A stretch of DNA of 64,000 nucleotides from CAYOWK01 sp964407665 (lineage in GTDB: Bacteria; Pseudomonadota; Alphaproteobacteria; Caulobacterales; Hyphomonadaceae), in the NCBI GenBank assembly GCA_964407665.1, contig CAYOWK010000012.1, forward strand, positions 21,290 to 85,289, given 5' to 3'. Below, in pieces: positions 45,775-54,694 of the stretch; the stretch's first letter is position 1; every line of letters begins with the position of its first letter. Below the pieces are notes generated by a model. It was not told the origin of the DNA and did no database searches. It saw only the letters and a program-made list of their open reading frames with translations. Made by a program: the position numbers and the translations under genes.

Positions 45775-46599
45775 TCAGACGCCGCCGCCAAGACCGATCC
45801 AGCGGCCCGATGCAGCGACGGTGATCCACACAACGATGGTGAAGGCGCCGAGAAGACGCGTCGGCGTCGGCCGCCCGAACTCCCAGACCATCAGTCCCGC
45901 CACCGCGAGGGCGGCGATACGGACGGCCCAGCGGTTGATCTCCATCACCAGGTCGTAGTCCTCCATCGGGTGGTAGACGCCGTAGGTGACTATGCCGATC
46001 GCGATAACGGCGACCGCCGTGACGGAGCCCAGGATGATGCGGGTCATGCGCGAGCCGAACGCCATCACGACCAGCCAGCCTGCGAAAACCAGGTGGAACG
46101 TGCCGGGCGCTGCCCCCATCGACGTCCCGAAAACCCAGACCGCGAACAGCCACAGCGCCACAGCGATGGCGGTCATGATCTGTGCGGGCCGGGTCATGGC
46201 GCCGTCATGGCGCGCCAGCGAACTCTCAACGCCCAGCGACAGCAGGAGGGCGGACGCCAGCGCCACCATCTTCACGAAGTAGGCGGGCCGGTTATAGAGC
46301 TTGGCCGCAACGACGCTCGCCATCAGCACGCCGGTAATGACGATCACCACCAGCGCGCCGATCAGGATGGGGCGCACGCTGCGCTCGATCCGAGCGAACG
46401 GCACGCTGGTCATGCCCGCGCCCATCAGCCTGAGGTTGGCGAGCAGGACAGCGCCGCCCAGCGCCGACAGCGCCAGCAGGTGGAAGGTCTGGATGACCGG
46501 GAACGCCCACGCATGGGCGCGGATCACCGAGGCCGGGAAGGCCGTCTTCAGCGAGGCGATCCAGTCTTCAAGGCCGGGAAAGAGAACGGAGAAATCCAT
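45775..46599 (-). CDS. Multi-pass membrane protein (DUF6644-like), larger paralogue
   Basis: 274 residues, about seven TMs. The N-terminal part is FPVIQTFHLLALSALGGAVLLANLRLMG, the same plan as the neighbouring protein: helix with His then LxxxGxxLLxxLRLMG. Other TMs include PILIGALVVIVITGVLMASV and MTAIAVALWLFAVWVFGTS. The intramembrane His residues (FHLLA, ARHD) might bind haem. I do not know its function. The gene lies three bases after its paralogue on the same strand. Confidence 0.75.
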   Translation of the reverse strand: MDFSVLFPGLEDWIASLKTAFPASVIRAHAWAFPVIQTFHLLALSALGGAVLLANLRLMGAGMTSVPFARIERSVRPILIGALVVIVITGVLMASVVAAKLYNRPAYFVKMVALASALLLSLGVESSLARHDGAMTRPAQIMTAIAVALWLFAVWVFGTSMGAAPGTFHLVFAGWLVVMAFGSRMTRIILGSVTAVAVIAIGIVTYGVYHPMEDYDLVMEINRWAVRIAALAVAGLMVWEFGRPTPTRLLGAFTIVVWITVAASGRWIGLGGGV

Positions 46600-46601
46600 G
46601 G

Positions 46602-47234
46602 CTATTCTCCCGCCCCATCCACAGCTTCAGCGGCGTCGCCGCCCATGTCGCCAAAGGCTGAGGCGCACTCGGCAAAGGCGTATCCGAATGATCCCGGCTT
46701 CATGTTCTCGCACTCGAACCACGTAAAGGCGGTCAGGCGGCCAAAGGCGATCACGAGCACCCAGGCGACCAACGATCTGGTAGCCGCCGCCTTCACTGAT
46801 GCGGGCGGGCTCGGCGCGGCGTCCCAGTCGGCCAGCGACTTCTGTGTCTTCAGGTGGAACCAGAAGATGTTGGCGGCGGCTACCAGAATGAAGATGACCT
46901 TCGCCCGGAACCAGACAGAGTGGTAATAGTGGACCGGATTGGACAGGAACAGCAGCACGCCCGTCACCAGCAGGATCGCAAACCCGGCCACCGTCAGCGG
47001 CAGGATGCGGTTGTTGAGTGTCGAGTACGGGACATCGCGGAAGATCAGACCCAGCATCCTGAGGTCAACCATCAGGATCGTGCCCGCAAACACCATGAGG
47101 GCGAGCACATGCGTGCCCTCGGTGAGCGACCAGAGGTGGAGCGAGCCAGCGAACTGCTGGCTCCATGACGACCACGGATCACCGTCCGTCGCGCCGGGCA
47201 CGGATTGCAGCCACTCCAGCAGATCGTGAAACAT
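46602..47234 (-). CDS. Multi-pass membrane protein (DUF6644-like), smaller paralogue
   Basis: 210 residues with four to five TMs. Conserved-looking parts are SLHLWSLTEGTHVLALMVFA, GTILMVDLRMLGLIF, LPLTVAGFAILLVTGVLLFL and NPVHYYHSVWFRAKVI. Its first half aligns by eye with the paralogue that follows it, so the pair arose by duplication. Conserved His in TM1 (THVLALMVF) and YYHS could be haem ligands. It belongs to the cupredoxin/haemoglobin neighbourhood. Confidence 0.75.
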   Translation of the reverse strand: MFHDLLEWLQSVPGATDGDPWSSWSQQFAGSLHLWSLTEGTHVLALMVFAGTILMVDLRMLGLIFRDVPYSTLNNRILPLTVAGFAILLVTGVLLFLSNPVHYYHSVWFRAKVIFILVAAANIFWFHLKTQKSLADWDAAPSPPASVKAAATRSLVAWVLVIAFGRLTAFTWFECENMKPGSFGYAFAECASAFGDMGGDAAEAVDGAGE

Positions 47235-47323
47235 GCCCGCCCCTTCATCCTGCTGCGCAGGTTCGGCGGACTCCTAACCCTTTGACCGGCACATTGCCAG
47301 CCGCGCCCGTGTGCCTGGCCGGT

Positions 47324-47971
47324 TCACGCCGGGGCGATGGCTTCGAGCATCTGGAGCTGGAGCTCCTTCAGGAGCGCTATGGCGCCCTTGATGTCCTGCC
47401 GCGCGCCCGGCGACAGGGTGTCGATCGCGAGGCCCCTGAGCGCCGCCGCATAGAGCTGGACGAACGCACGGATCTTGCGCCGGTCGGTGAACCCGAGCTG
47501 CTGGGCGCGCTTCCAGACCACTTCCTTGTGCGCCTCGTCGAGCCGGTCGTTCAGCTCGCGGAAGCGCGGTCCCAGTTCCGGGTCGCTGCGAGACCCGAGC
47601 ATCAGCTCGATGCGGGCAATGCCGGAGGGCGTCTCGAAGGCGGACCACAGCACGTCGATCAGGTGGAGGAACTTCTCGCGCTCGGTCTTGAACCGTCCCA
47701 GCCGTTCGGCGTGAAGGTCACGGCGCAGTTCGACGATGTATTCGGAGGCCGCCATCATCAGGTCGGCCTTGGTGGGGAAATGGTGCAGCATCGCGCCCCG
47801 GCTGACGCCCGCACGTTCGGTCACGAGCACGGTGCTCGTCTGGTGGTAGCCCAGCTCGAACAGGCACTGGATGGTGGCTGCAAGCACCCTGGCGCGCGTT
47901 TCGGCGCTGCGCACCGGATTGGGCACACGCTCACGCGGCGTTACAGCCACTTTCTCCTCGTCCCGCGCCAA
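47324..47971 (-). CDS. TetR-family transcriptional regulator
   Basis: 215 residues. The DNA-binding domain is SAETRARVLAATIQCLFELGY and VLVTERAGVSRGAMLHHFPTKADL. TTG 47971 has GGAGG five bases upstream. The C-terminal ligand pocket is not assignable. It is upstream of the two membrane-protein genes on the same strand (about 90 bases) and downstream of the carboxylesterase gene, so either may be its target. Confidence 0.87.
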   Translation of the reverse strand: MARDEEKVAVTPRERVPNPVRSAETRARVLAATIQCLFELGYHQTSTVLVTERAGVSRGAMLHHFPTKADLMMAASEYIVELRRDLHAERLGRFKTEREKFLHLIDVLWSAFETPSGIARIELMLGSRSDPELGPRFRELNDRLDEAHKEVVWKRAQQLGFTDRRKIRAFVQLYAAALRGLAIDTLSPGARQDIKGAIALLKELQLQMLEAIAPA

Positions 47972-48137
47972 TCCGACCTCCGGGGCCAGATCGGGGCCCG
48001 CTGGGAGAAGGAACTATCATACAATCGCGCCGGATCAACTTGTCGTGAGGACGCAGGAGCCGCGATTTGGCCCATTTGCGGGGCTGTGCAGGCATACAAG
48101 GCGGCCTGGGTCGCTCCGAGGCGCCCTGGCGGCGGCA

Positions 48138-49577
48138 TCAGTCCGGCGCCGTCGAGTCGCGCGGCGAGCCCGGAGGAGGGCCGTTCGGCAGCGTCTTCGA
48201 CTTCACCAGCGACGGCGTTTCGCCAAATCGCGCCGCATCATCGGCGGCCTCCGTGTAGGCGGGCCAGACAAACCCGTCGGCGCACGCCAGCGACTGCGCC
48301 TTCGGATCCATCCTGTAGAACGCCACCCAGCACGAGTTCACCCGCTTCGAGACGGCGCGGTCCGTGGCGTTCACGCGCGCATCGCCCGCGCTGGAGTGGT
48401 TCCAGCTGTCGAAGGTGTAGACCAGCTCCGCCGAATGCGGCGCGCCCTGCGGCTGGGCGGCTTTCCCCCACTCGGGCACGTAGGCGAACTGGTAGAGCCA
48501 CGCGCCCGCGCCGGTATCGCCCGCCAGCTTCGCGGCGGTGCGCGCGGCATCGAACCCGTACTCGCCCGTGTTGGCGCCGACCATCACGGGCACGTCGATC
48601 TCCGTGCCGCTGTTGAGCGCATCCATCGTGGAGACGGTCTTGAACACGCCGTCCGTGGCAGCCGTGAACCCGCGCTGGGTCTGGGCATGCCCGACCAGCG
48701 TGCCCGCGGAGATGCCGCGAAGATCGGCCGCCGACGCTCTTGCGTAGCCCATCGCGGTGACGACCTCGTCGCCACGGATCTCGGCGTCCGCCAGCGCCGT
48801 GCCGGGACGCAGGCCCGCGCCCGACTGCACGATGGCCTTGTGATAGAGCCCCTTGGCGGACGGGATCGAGAGAAGGCTCATCACCATGCCGCCGCCCGCC
48901 GACTGTCCGGCGAGGGTGATGTTGTCGGGGTCGCCGCCGAAGGCTGCCGCGTTGCGCTTCACCCACGCCAGGGCGGCGACAGCGTCCATCAGGGCGAACG
49001 CGCCGGTCGGCTCGCCCTTCGCCTTTGCCTCTTTCGTCAGGGCAGGGTGGGCGAACGACCCCAGCGAACCGAGCCGGTAGTTGATCGGGATCGTGATGAC
49101 GCCCTGAGCTGCGTTGCTTGCGCCGTGATAGCCGCCGAGGTGGCCCGCCCCGAGATACGACGCGCCGCCATGGAGCCAGACGACCACCGGCGCCTTCCTG
49201 GCGTTCGCTGGCGCATAGACGTTGAGATAGAGGCAATCCTCGTTGGTCGCCCCCAGCACGCCGCCGCCATTCGCACTCTTGCCGTCCGCTCTCGCCGGTT
49301 GCGGGCAGGGGGATTCAAAGGCGGTGGCGTAGCGCTCGGCTTTCCAGCTGTCCGGTTTCTGCGGCGCGCGCCAGCGCAGATCGCCCACCGGCGGCTTCGC
49401 ATAGGGAACCCCCTTGAAGATGTTGAGACCATCCTTGGTCTCGCCCACCAGAACGCCTGTGTCGATCTTCGCTCTTACCTGCGTCGCACGCCCAGGGCCT
49501 TGTGTTGTCTGTGCCAGTGCAGGTAGCGCGCCCAGCAAGGCAATCGAGCTGATCAGGCCAGCCAGCTTCAGGTTCAT
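48138..49577 (-). CDS. Type-B carboxylesterase/lipase, exported
   Basis: 479 residues with signal peptide (LISSIALLGALPALAQT). Family motifs are FKGVPYAKPPVGDLRWRAPQ, EDCLYLNVYAP and VVVWLHGGASYLGAGH (oxyanion hole). The nucleophile is in NITLAGQSAGGGMV; the usual GESAGG is GQSAGG, a known variant. The catalytic His is in GAPHSAELVYTFDSW. Length is close to bacterial para-nitrobenzyl-esterase types. ATG 49577 is followed by a good signal peptide; the frame extends to 49685 without one. It could act on plant or xenobiotic esters in the periplasm. Confidence 0.92.
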   Translation of the reverse strand: MNLKLAGLISSIALLGALPALAQTTQGPGRATQVRAKIDTGVLVGETKDGLNIFKGVPYAKPPVGDLRWRAPQKPDSWKAERYATAFESPCPQPARADGKSANGGGVLGATNEDCLYLNVYAPANARKAPVVVWLHGGASYLGAGHLGGYHGASNAAQGVITIPINYRLGSLGSFAHPALTKEAKAKGEPTGAFALMDAVAALAWVKRNAAAFGGDPDNITLAGQSAGGGMVMSLLSIPSAKGLYHKAIVQSGAGLRPGTALADAEIRGDEVVTAMGYARASAADLRGISAGTLVGHAQTQRGFTAATDGVFKTVSTMDALNSGTEIDVPVMVGANTGEYGFDAARTAAKLAGDTGAGAWLYQFAYVPEWGKAAQPQGAPHSAELVYTFDSWNHSSAGDARVNATDRAVSKRVNSCWVAFYRMDPKAQSLACADGFVWPAYTEAADDAARFGETPSLVKSKTLPNGPPPGSPRDSTAPD

Positions 49578-49720
49578 CTCGCGAACTCCCCGAGTGGGCT
49601 GTGTCAGCGCCAGCCCTTGTGTTGGGTCGCGGACGGTAGGCAGGCGCCCGGCGCCGGTCAATTGCAGGAGATATAAAACAAGCAATCGAGACTGTTTATG
49701 GTTGGCCCCTGGATACTCCG

Positions 49721-49981
49721 TCAGGCGGCGGCTTCGAATCCTGCGCGCAGTTGCGCCCGCAGCTCGCGGTCCCGCTTCAGATAGACCTCACGGCTCATGG
49801 CCTCGCTTCGGGTGTCGAAGCGTTCGGCATAGAGAAGGGTCCAGCTCCGGCCCCGGGTGGAGCGCGCGCCGGTGCCGGCGTTGTGCCGCTTCAGGCGCGC
49901 CTCGAGATCGACCGTCCAGCCGACATAGGTGACGACCCCGCGCGGACCCATCGTTGCAATGACATATACAAAACAGCCCAT
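49721..49981 (-). CDS. GIY-YIG domain protein
   Basis: 86 residues: FVYVIATMGPRGVVTYVGWT carries the GIY-YIG strands (VYV and YVG), followed by DLEARLKRHNAGTGARSTRG and LLYAERFDTRSEAMSREVYLK with the conserved Arg, Tyr and Glu. This single-domain UPF0213/YhbQ type is widespread; its nuclease role is not well defined. The start lies 89 bases upstream of the first REP palindrome. Confidence 0.88.
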   Translation of the reverse strand: MGCFVYVIATMGPRGVVTYVGWTVDLEARLKRHNAGTGARSTRGRSWTLLYAERFDTRSEAMSREVYLKRDRELRAQLRAGFEAAA

Positions 49982-50072
49982 GCTTCTGGGGTAGCGGCCA
50001 CGGGTCGATGATTGCTTAACGGGTCAGCGGGCCACTATGAGCCTCGAGGAAAATCAGTCGTTCAAGGGGCAC

Positions 50073-50200
50073 GGCTCATCCTGAGGAGCTGCGAAGCAGC
50101 GTCTCGAAGGACGAGCCCGCCGCAAAGCGGCGCCCCGCAGCTCGCAGCCACGCGGCCCGTCCTTCGAGACGCGCACTGCGTGCGCTCCTCAGGATGAGCC
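50073..50200. repeat. Inverted pair of REP-type palindromes
   Basis: Left arm GGCTCATCCTGAGGAGC...GTCTCGAAGGACG and right arm CGTCCTTCGAGAC...GCTCCTCAGGATGAGCC are inverted copies of about 40 bases each. They can fold into one long hairpin, with ~45 bases between them. Another unit of the same family is at 14719-14763. Confidence 0.85.
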
Positions 50201-50351
50201 GCTTTGTGGGATTTGCGAGAGAAAAACATGCTTCTCATGAAAGGGAAGACTCATCCTGCGGAGCTGCGAAGCAGCGTCCCTCACCGTGAGTAGCGGCCGT
50301 ATGGCCGCGCATCGATGGGGAAGGACGGGGCCTGCCCGCCGCAAGCGTCCT

Positions 50352-50903
50352 GGATTCTGTTGGGTTCAGCGTACCCAATCCGACCGGGTCCAACCCTGCC
50401 GCAATCTCCCCTCGCGCCTGTCATGGGAGGGTTCGGTAGCGCTCCGAAGCCAACGAACGACAGGCGCCGGTCGGCGTGGGTGAGGAGTGGCGAGCGTAGC
50501 GAACGAAACGCGATGAGCGTTTCGAACGACGAACGCCCGAAGCGCAAGCGAAGGGCGGGAGGGCGCCCGCCACACCTCATGAAAATCTGGCTCCGGGTAT
50601 GGAACCGGAGCGTCCAGAGGGATCGGAAGCCCTCTGCACGAGCTGTCCGGGATGTGGGAGTGGGTCTAAATACCGGGCGTGTCGCTCTGGCCTTCGCTCC
50701 GGCAAGGCGGGAGGACGGGACCACGGTCAAATCCTATCCTCACACCGGTCAGCAACCGATCTGCGGGGCGCGTGGGAACACGCACCGGCCAGTCACACGA
50801 CTGGCATACATATACAGTAGGCGCGTTTCCATGCGCCCCGGCCTCCTGTCTTCAGGAGGAAGACGACAGCATCACGGACGGCTTGAGGCCGGTCCCAACG
50901 AGA
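50352..50903 (-). repeat. Structured intergenic element, copy B (inverted)
   Basis: On the minus strand it starts CCGTCCGTGATGCTGT and carries hairpin CCTCCTG-tctt-CAGGAGG (50842-50859), outer stem arms CGGGGCGCGT (from 50764) and ATGCGCCCCG (to 50840), and inner hairpin GCCAGTC-ACAC-GACTGGC (50788-50805). From 50903 down to 50519 it matches copy C nearly throughout. Beyond that it holds GGGAGGGTTCGGT (about 50430) and CCCGGTCGGATTGG (about 50385), shared with copy A. It ends about 80 bases before the first GMC gene. Confidence 0.85.
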
Positions 50904-50982
50904 CAGCACGCCCACCTGACGTCGCGATATGGGTGGACCGCAAAGCACGAACAGGCCAACCTGCTGCGCGGGAGAGATGGAC

Positions 50983-52659
50983 ATGGTTGATGCCTGGGAT
51001 GCGGTGGTCGTCGGTTCCGGCGCTGGAGGCGGCATGGCGGCGTGGTCGCTGACCCGCGCTGGCGCCAAGGTCCTGATGCTGGAAGCGGGACGCGACTATA
51101 GCCCCGACGAAACGCCGATGCTCAACTTCGCCCGCGACGCCCCGCTGCGCGGCGTCGGCACACCCGACAAGGCGTTCGGCTACTATGACGGAACCATCGA
51201 TGGCGGCTGGGACATTCCCGAAGAGCCCTACACGGTGTCCGAAGGCTCGAAGTTCATGTGGTGGCGCAGCCGCATGCTCGGCGGACGCACCAATCACTGG
51301 GCGCGCAATTCCTTCCGTATGGGCCCCTATGACTTCAAGCCGTATTCCCGGGACGGTCTCGGCGTCGACTGGCCGGTCTCCTATGACGAGATCGCACCCT
51401 GGTATGACCGCACGGAAAAGCTCGTCGGCGTCTACGGCGCCAATCTCGGGCTCGAGAACCATCCCGATTCCGGCCCCGGCGTCCTGCACCCTGCGCCCAA
51501 GATGCGCGTCTGGGAACTGATGATGAAAGCGGCTGGTGAGAGAGTCGGCATGCCGGTCGTGCCTGCGCGCCGCGCCATCCTGACGAAGAAGATCGACGAG
51601 CGCGATCCCTGCTACTGGGCTTCGCCCTGTGGACGCGGATGCGCCATCGGCGCTGCATTCCAGACCACCACCTCGCTGATCCCCTGGGCGAAGGCGACCG
51701 GCAATCTCACCGTCCAGACCGGCGCGATGGTCTACGAGGTGATGCTCGACGACAGCGGCAAGGCCTCGGGCGTGCGCTACATCGACAAGGCGTCCGGCGC
51801 GCACCGCGAGGCGAAGGGCAAGGTGGTGGTGCTGGCCGCCAGCACGGGGGAGACCGCGCGCATCCTCCTGAACTCGCAGCCCAATGGCCGCTCGGAAGGG
51901 CTCGCGAACTCCAGCGGGCAGGTCGGGCGCAACCTCATGGATACGGTCGGCTCTCGTGTGACCGGCTATGTGCCGGCCCTTGAAGGGCGGCCTGTATACA
52001 ACGAAAGCGGGGCGCACGGCCTGCACGCCTACATTCCCTTCTGGCTCTACCAGCAGCAGGCGGCGGGCAAGCTGAACTTCCCGCGCGGCTACCATGTCGA
52101 GATCGGTGGCGGCTTCGGCGAACCCGGAATGGGCGGTTATGACAGTCTCGACGGATACGGCGCCGATCTGCGGGGCAAGGTGAAGTCGCGCTTCGGCGCC
52201 TCCATCGGCCTCACCCAGCGCGGCGAGATGATCCCCAACGACAAGTCCTTCTGCGAGATCGACGGCGCCGCCAAGGACCGCTTCGGCATTCCGGTGCTGA
52301 AGTTCAGCTTCGGGTGGTCGGACCATGAACTCAACCAGGTCGACCAGTTCCAGTCGGCCATGCGCGACCTGATCTCAGCCATGGGCGGCACAGTGACCAG
52401 CAACGCAAAGCCCGCCGCCGAGCTGATCTCGACCGGCGGCGAGATCATCCACGAAGTCGGTACGGCCCGCATGGGAACGTCCGCCGCCAACTCCGTCACC
52501 GACAGCTACGGACGCGCCTGGGACGTCGACAATCTCTACCTTACCGACGGGTCGGTGTTCTGCTCCAAGGCGCACAAGAACCCGACGCTGACCATCCTGG
52601 CGCTGTCGATGCGGGCATCCGAACACATCGGCGCGCGTCTTCGCGCCGGCGAGCTGTAG
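50983..52659 (+). CDS. GMC-family FAD dehydrogenase (glycoside/sugar oxidising), copy 1
   Basis: 558 residues. FAD-binding N-terminus DAVVVGSGAGGGMAAWSLTR and LEAGRDY; MLGGRTNHWARNSFR; a Fe-S motif C-x5-C-x3-C (Cys210, 216, 220) like the 3Fe-4S site of bacterial FAD-dependent glucose dehydrogenase; C-terminal catalytic HEVGTARMG and HKNPTLTI. The last part, DNLYLTDGSVF, completes the FAD fold. No signal peptide: export would rely on the Tat-carrying small subunit encoded next, as known for FAD-GDH. ATG 50983 has GGAG eight bases upstream. The expected role is periplasmic C3 oxidation of sugars or glycosides with electrons passed to a cytochrome not encoded here. Confidence 0.9.
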   Translation: MVDAWDAVVVGSGAGGGMAAWSLTRAGAKVLMLEAGRDYSPDETPMLNFARDAPLRGVGTPDKAFGYYDGTIDGGWDIPEEPYTVSEGSKFMWWRSRMLGGRTNHWARNSFRMGPYDFKPYSRDGLGVDWPVSYDEIAPWYDRTEKLVGVYGANLGLENHPDSGPGVLHPAPKMRVWELMMKAAGERVGMPVVPARRAILTKKIDERDPCYWASPCGRGCAIGAAFQTTTSLIPWAKATGNLTVQTGAMVYEVMLDDSGKASGVRYIDKASGAHREAKGKVVVLAASTGETARILLNSQPNGRSEGLANSSGQVGRNLMDTVGSRVTGYVPALEGRPVYNESGAHGLHAYIPFWLYQQQAAGKLNFPRGYHVEIGGGFGEPGMGGYDSLDGYGADLRGKVKSRFGASIGLTQRGEMIPNDKSFCEIDGAAKDRFGIPVLKFSFGWSDHELNQVDQFQSAMRDLISAMGGTVTSNAKPAAELISTGGEIIHEVGTARMGTSAANSVTDSYGRAWDVDNLYLTDGSVFCSKAHKNPTLTILALSMRASEHIGARLRAGEL

Positions 52660-52671
52660 GGGGAGCGGACC

Positions 52672-53379
52672 ATGAAACACACCCTGATCCGCACCGTGCC
52701 GTCGACGCCAGTCCTCAGCCGCCGCACCACGCTGCGCTGGCTGGGGGCCGCCATGGCCTCGATCCCGCTCGCAGCCTGTGGTGAAACCCCCAGCGGGCTG
52801 AGCTGGCCCGAACTCAAGCCGCTCACGGGCCCAGGCTATGGCCGTGACCCGAACATGCTGGAGCCGTCCTTCCCCTGGCCGCTGACGCTGACGCGCGATG
52901 AGCTCATGGCGGCGACGGCGCTGGTCGATCTGATCCTGCCCGCCGATGGCGGCCTCTCCTCCGCGTCTGCAGCGGGCGTGCCCGCCTTCATCGACGAATG
53001 GGTCAGCGCTCCTTACCCGGACCAGCAGAAGGACCGCGCCCTCATCGTGCCCGGTCTTGCGTGGCTCGACACCGAAAGTCAGGCGCGCTCCGGCCGGCGC
53101 TTTGCGCATGCCGACGCCGCTGCACAGCAGGCCATCGCCGACGACATCGCGTGGAAGGACCGGATCAAGCCGGGGCTCGAGAAGCCCGCCGAATTCTTCG
53201 CCCGCATGCGCTCGCTCACCATGGGCGCATGGTTCACGTCGGCGGAGGGCTGGGACTATCTCGGCTATCTCGGCAACAAGCCCGCCACCGGTGACTATGC
53301 CGGCCCGACGCCGGAAGCGCTCGAGCATCTCGCGGGCGTGCTGGCCGCTATGGGGCCGGCGGCTTCCACACCCCCATAG
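52672..53379 (+). CDS. Gluconate 2-dehydrogenase subunit 3-family protein (Tat), copy 1
   Basis: 235 residues. Twin-arginine signal SRRTTLRWLGAAMASIPLAAC with a Cys at its end. The family core is LTRDELMAATALVDLILPAD, AGVPAFIDEWVSAPYPDQQ and AWFTSAEGWDYLGYLGN. In FAD-dependent dehydrogenases this small subunit is needed to fold and carry the catalytic subunit through the Tat system. It lies 12 bases after the GMC gene. Its 3' end overlaps the convergent sulfatase gene by 32 bases. Confidence 0.9.
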   Translation: MKHTLIRTVPSTPVLSRRTTLRWLGAAMASIPLAACGETPSGLSWPELKPLTGPGYGRDPNMLEPSFPWPLTLTRDELMAATALVDLILPADGGLSSASAAGVPAFIDEWVSAPYPDQQKDRALIVPGLAWLDTESQARSGRRFAHADAAAQQAIADDIAWKDRIKPGLEKPAEFFARMRSLTMGAWFTSAEGWDYLGYLGNKPATGDYAGPTPEALEHLAGVLAAMGPAASTPP

Positions 53380-54694
53380 GCTCGAACGTCGCCCGCGCCC
53401 GCTCATACCGGGCCTTCATGTCCGCCGCCACGTCGGGATAGCGGGCTGACAGGTCATAATTCTCGCTGGGGTCGTTTTCGAGATCGATCAGCTGCCAGCC
53501 GCCCACACGCTCCAGCGGCACATCGATGGTCCGGTAGTAGGACCGCGTCACATACTTCCACCGCTGGGTGCGGACGCCGGCGACCAGCTCGTTGTTGAAC
53601 AGGAGCAGCTCGTCATGCGGCGAAGCGGCCTTGCGCTTCGTCAGCACCGGCACGATATCCCGCCCATCGAGCTGCGTTGCCGGCAGGGGCGCTCCCGCCA
53701 GGCCGCAGATCGTCGGCATCAGGTCAATGTTCATCGCGATGGCGTCGCTCACCAGCCCCGCCGGGATCACGCCCGGCCACCGGGCCAGGAACGGCACGCG
53801 ATACGCCCCATCCCACCCCGCCGCCCCCTTGCGATCCCGCAACGGTCCAGAAGACCCGATAAACCACGGCCCGTTATCGGAGGTCACGACGACCAGCGTG
53901 TCCCGGTCTAGCTTCAGCGCCTTCAGCTTTGCCAGCAAACGCCCGACGCCAGCATCGATTTCCTCGACTACGTCGCCATAGGCGGCGGCTTGCGAGTGCC
54001 CTGCATGATCGGGATGCGGATCGAGCGGCACATGCGGCGCGGTCAGGGTGAGAAGCAGGAAGAAGGGATTGGCCTTGTTGTCATCGATGAAACGCAGCCC
54101 GCGCTCGAAGAAGCGCTCGGTCAGCTTCGGGAAGTCGACATCTTCCTGTGTCAGCTCGACGCCGGGGCCATCCGTGTAGAGGCTCAGCGGCTTCATGTCG
54201 TGGCTGTAGGGCAGGCCGAAGAACAGATCGAACCCATGCCCGGTCGGCGGCCAGTGCGGTGCGACATGACCCAGATGCCACTTGCCGACCAGCCCGGTCG
54301 TGTAGGCGGGTTTCAGCGCCTCCGCGATGGTGATCTCCGAATGCGGCAGTCCGCGCTCGTCATTGGGCTGGATGACCTGATGGCCCAGCCCGGTGCGGAT
54401 CGGATAGCGGCCCGTCAGAAGGCCCGCCCGCGAGGGCGTGCAGATGTTGGCTGAGGCATAGAAGGAGGTGAGCTTCGCGCCCTGTTTCGCCATGCGGTCG
54501 AGCACAGGCGTCCGGATCATCTTCGAGCCATAGACGCCGACGTCGCCGTACCCGAGGTCATCCGCCAGCACGACGACGATATTGGGCTTGCGACGGGTCT
54601 GGGCGAGCGCAGGTTGCGCGAGACCGGCCACCGTTGCCGATGCAAGGGCGCCGGCTAGAATGTCCCTGCGGTGGGGGCGGGCGGGCGTTTGCAT
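53348..54694 (-). CDS. Exported sulfatase
   Basis: 448 residues. Signal HRRDILAGALASATVAGLAQPALAQ with paired arginines. Sulfatase signature CTPSRAGLLTG with Cys85 as the formylglycine precursor; metal ligands in VVLADDLGYGDVG; GLVGKWHLGH; HVPLDPHP; VTSDNGPW; MPTICGLAGA. It should remove sulfate esters from an extracellular substrate. Its ATG abuts the stop of the DUF1080 gene, so it belongs to the minus-strand operon 53.3-60.2 kb. This suggests sulfated or otherwise decorated glycosides as substrate. Whether an anaerobic or FGE-type maturase exists elsewhere is unknown. Confidence 0.92.
   Translation of the reverse strand: MQTPARPHRRDILAGALASATVAGLAQPALAQTRRKPNIVVVLADDLGYGDVGVYGSKMIRTPVLDRMAKQGAKLTSFYASANICTPSRAGLLTGRYPIRTGLGHQVIQPNDERGLPHSEITIAEALKPAYTTGLVGKWHLGHVAPHWPPTGHGFDLFFGLPYSHDMKPLSLYTDGPGVELTQEDVDFPKLTERFFERGLRFIDDNKANPFFLLLTLTAPHVPLDPHPDHAGHSQAAAYGDVVEEIDAGVGRLLAKLKALKLDRDTLVVVTSDNGPWFIGSSGPLRDRKGAAGWDGAYRVPFLARWPGVIPAGLVSDAIAMNIDLMPTICGLAGAPLPATQLDGRDIVPVLTKRKAASPHDELLLFNNELVAGVRTQRWKYVTRSYYRTIDVPLERVGGWQLIDLENDPSENYDLSARYPDVAADMKARYERARATFEPMGVWKPPAP

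Larger units (their letters stand above)
49982..50982. other. 1-kb repeat-rich intergenic region before the keto-glycoside cluster
   Basis: No credible gene. From left to right: the REP palindrome pair (50073-50200), a third partial unit (CTCATCCTGCGGAGCTGCG near 50251), then element copy B (50352-50903) and the GMC promoter/leader. Open frames here on both strands have no domain and do not agree between copies B and C. Confidence 0.6.
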
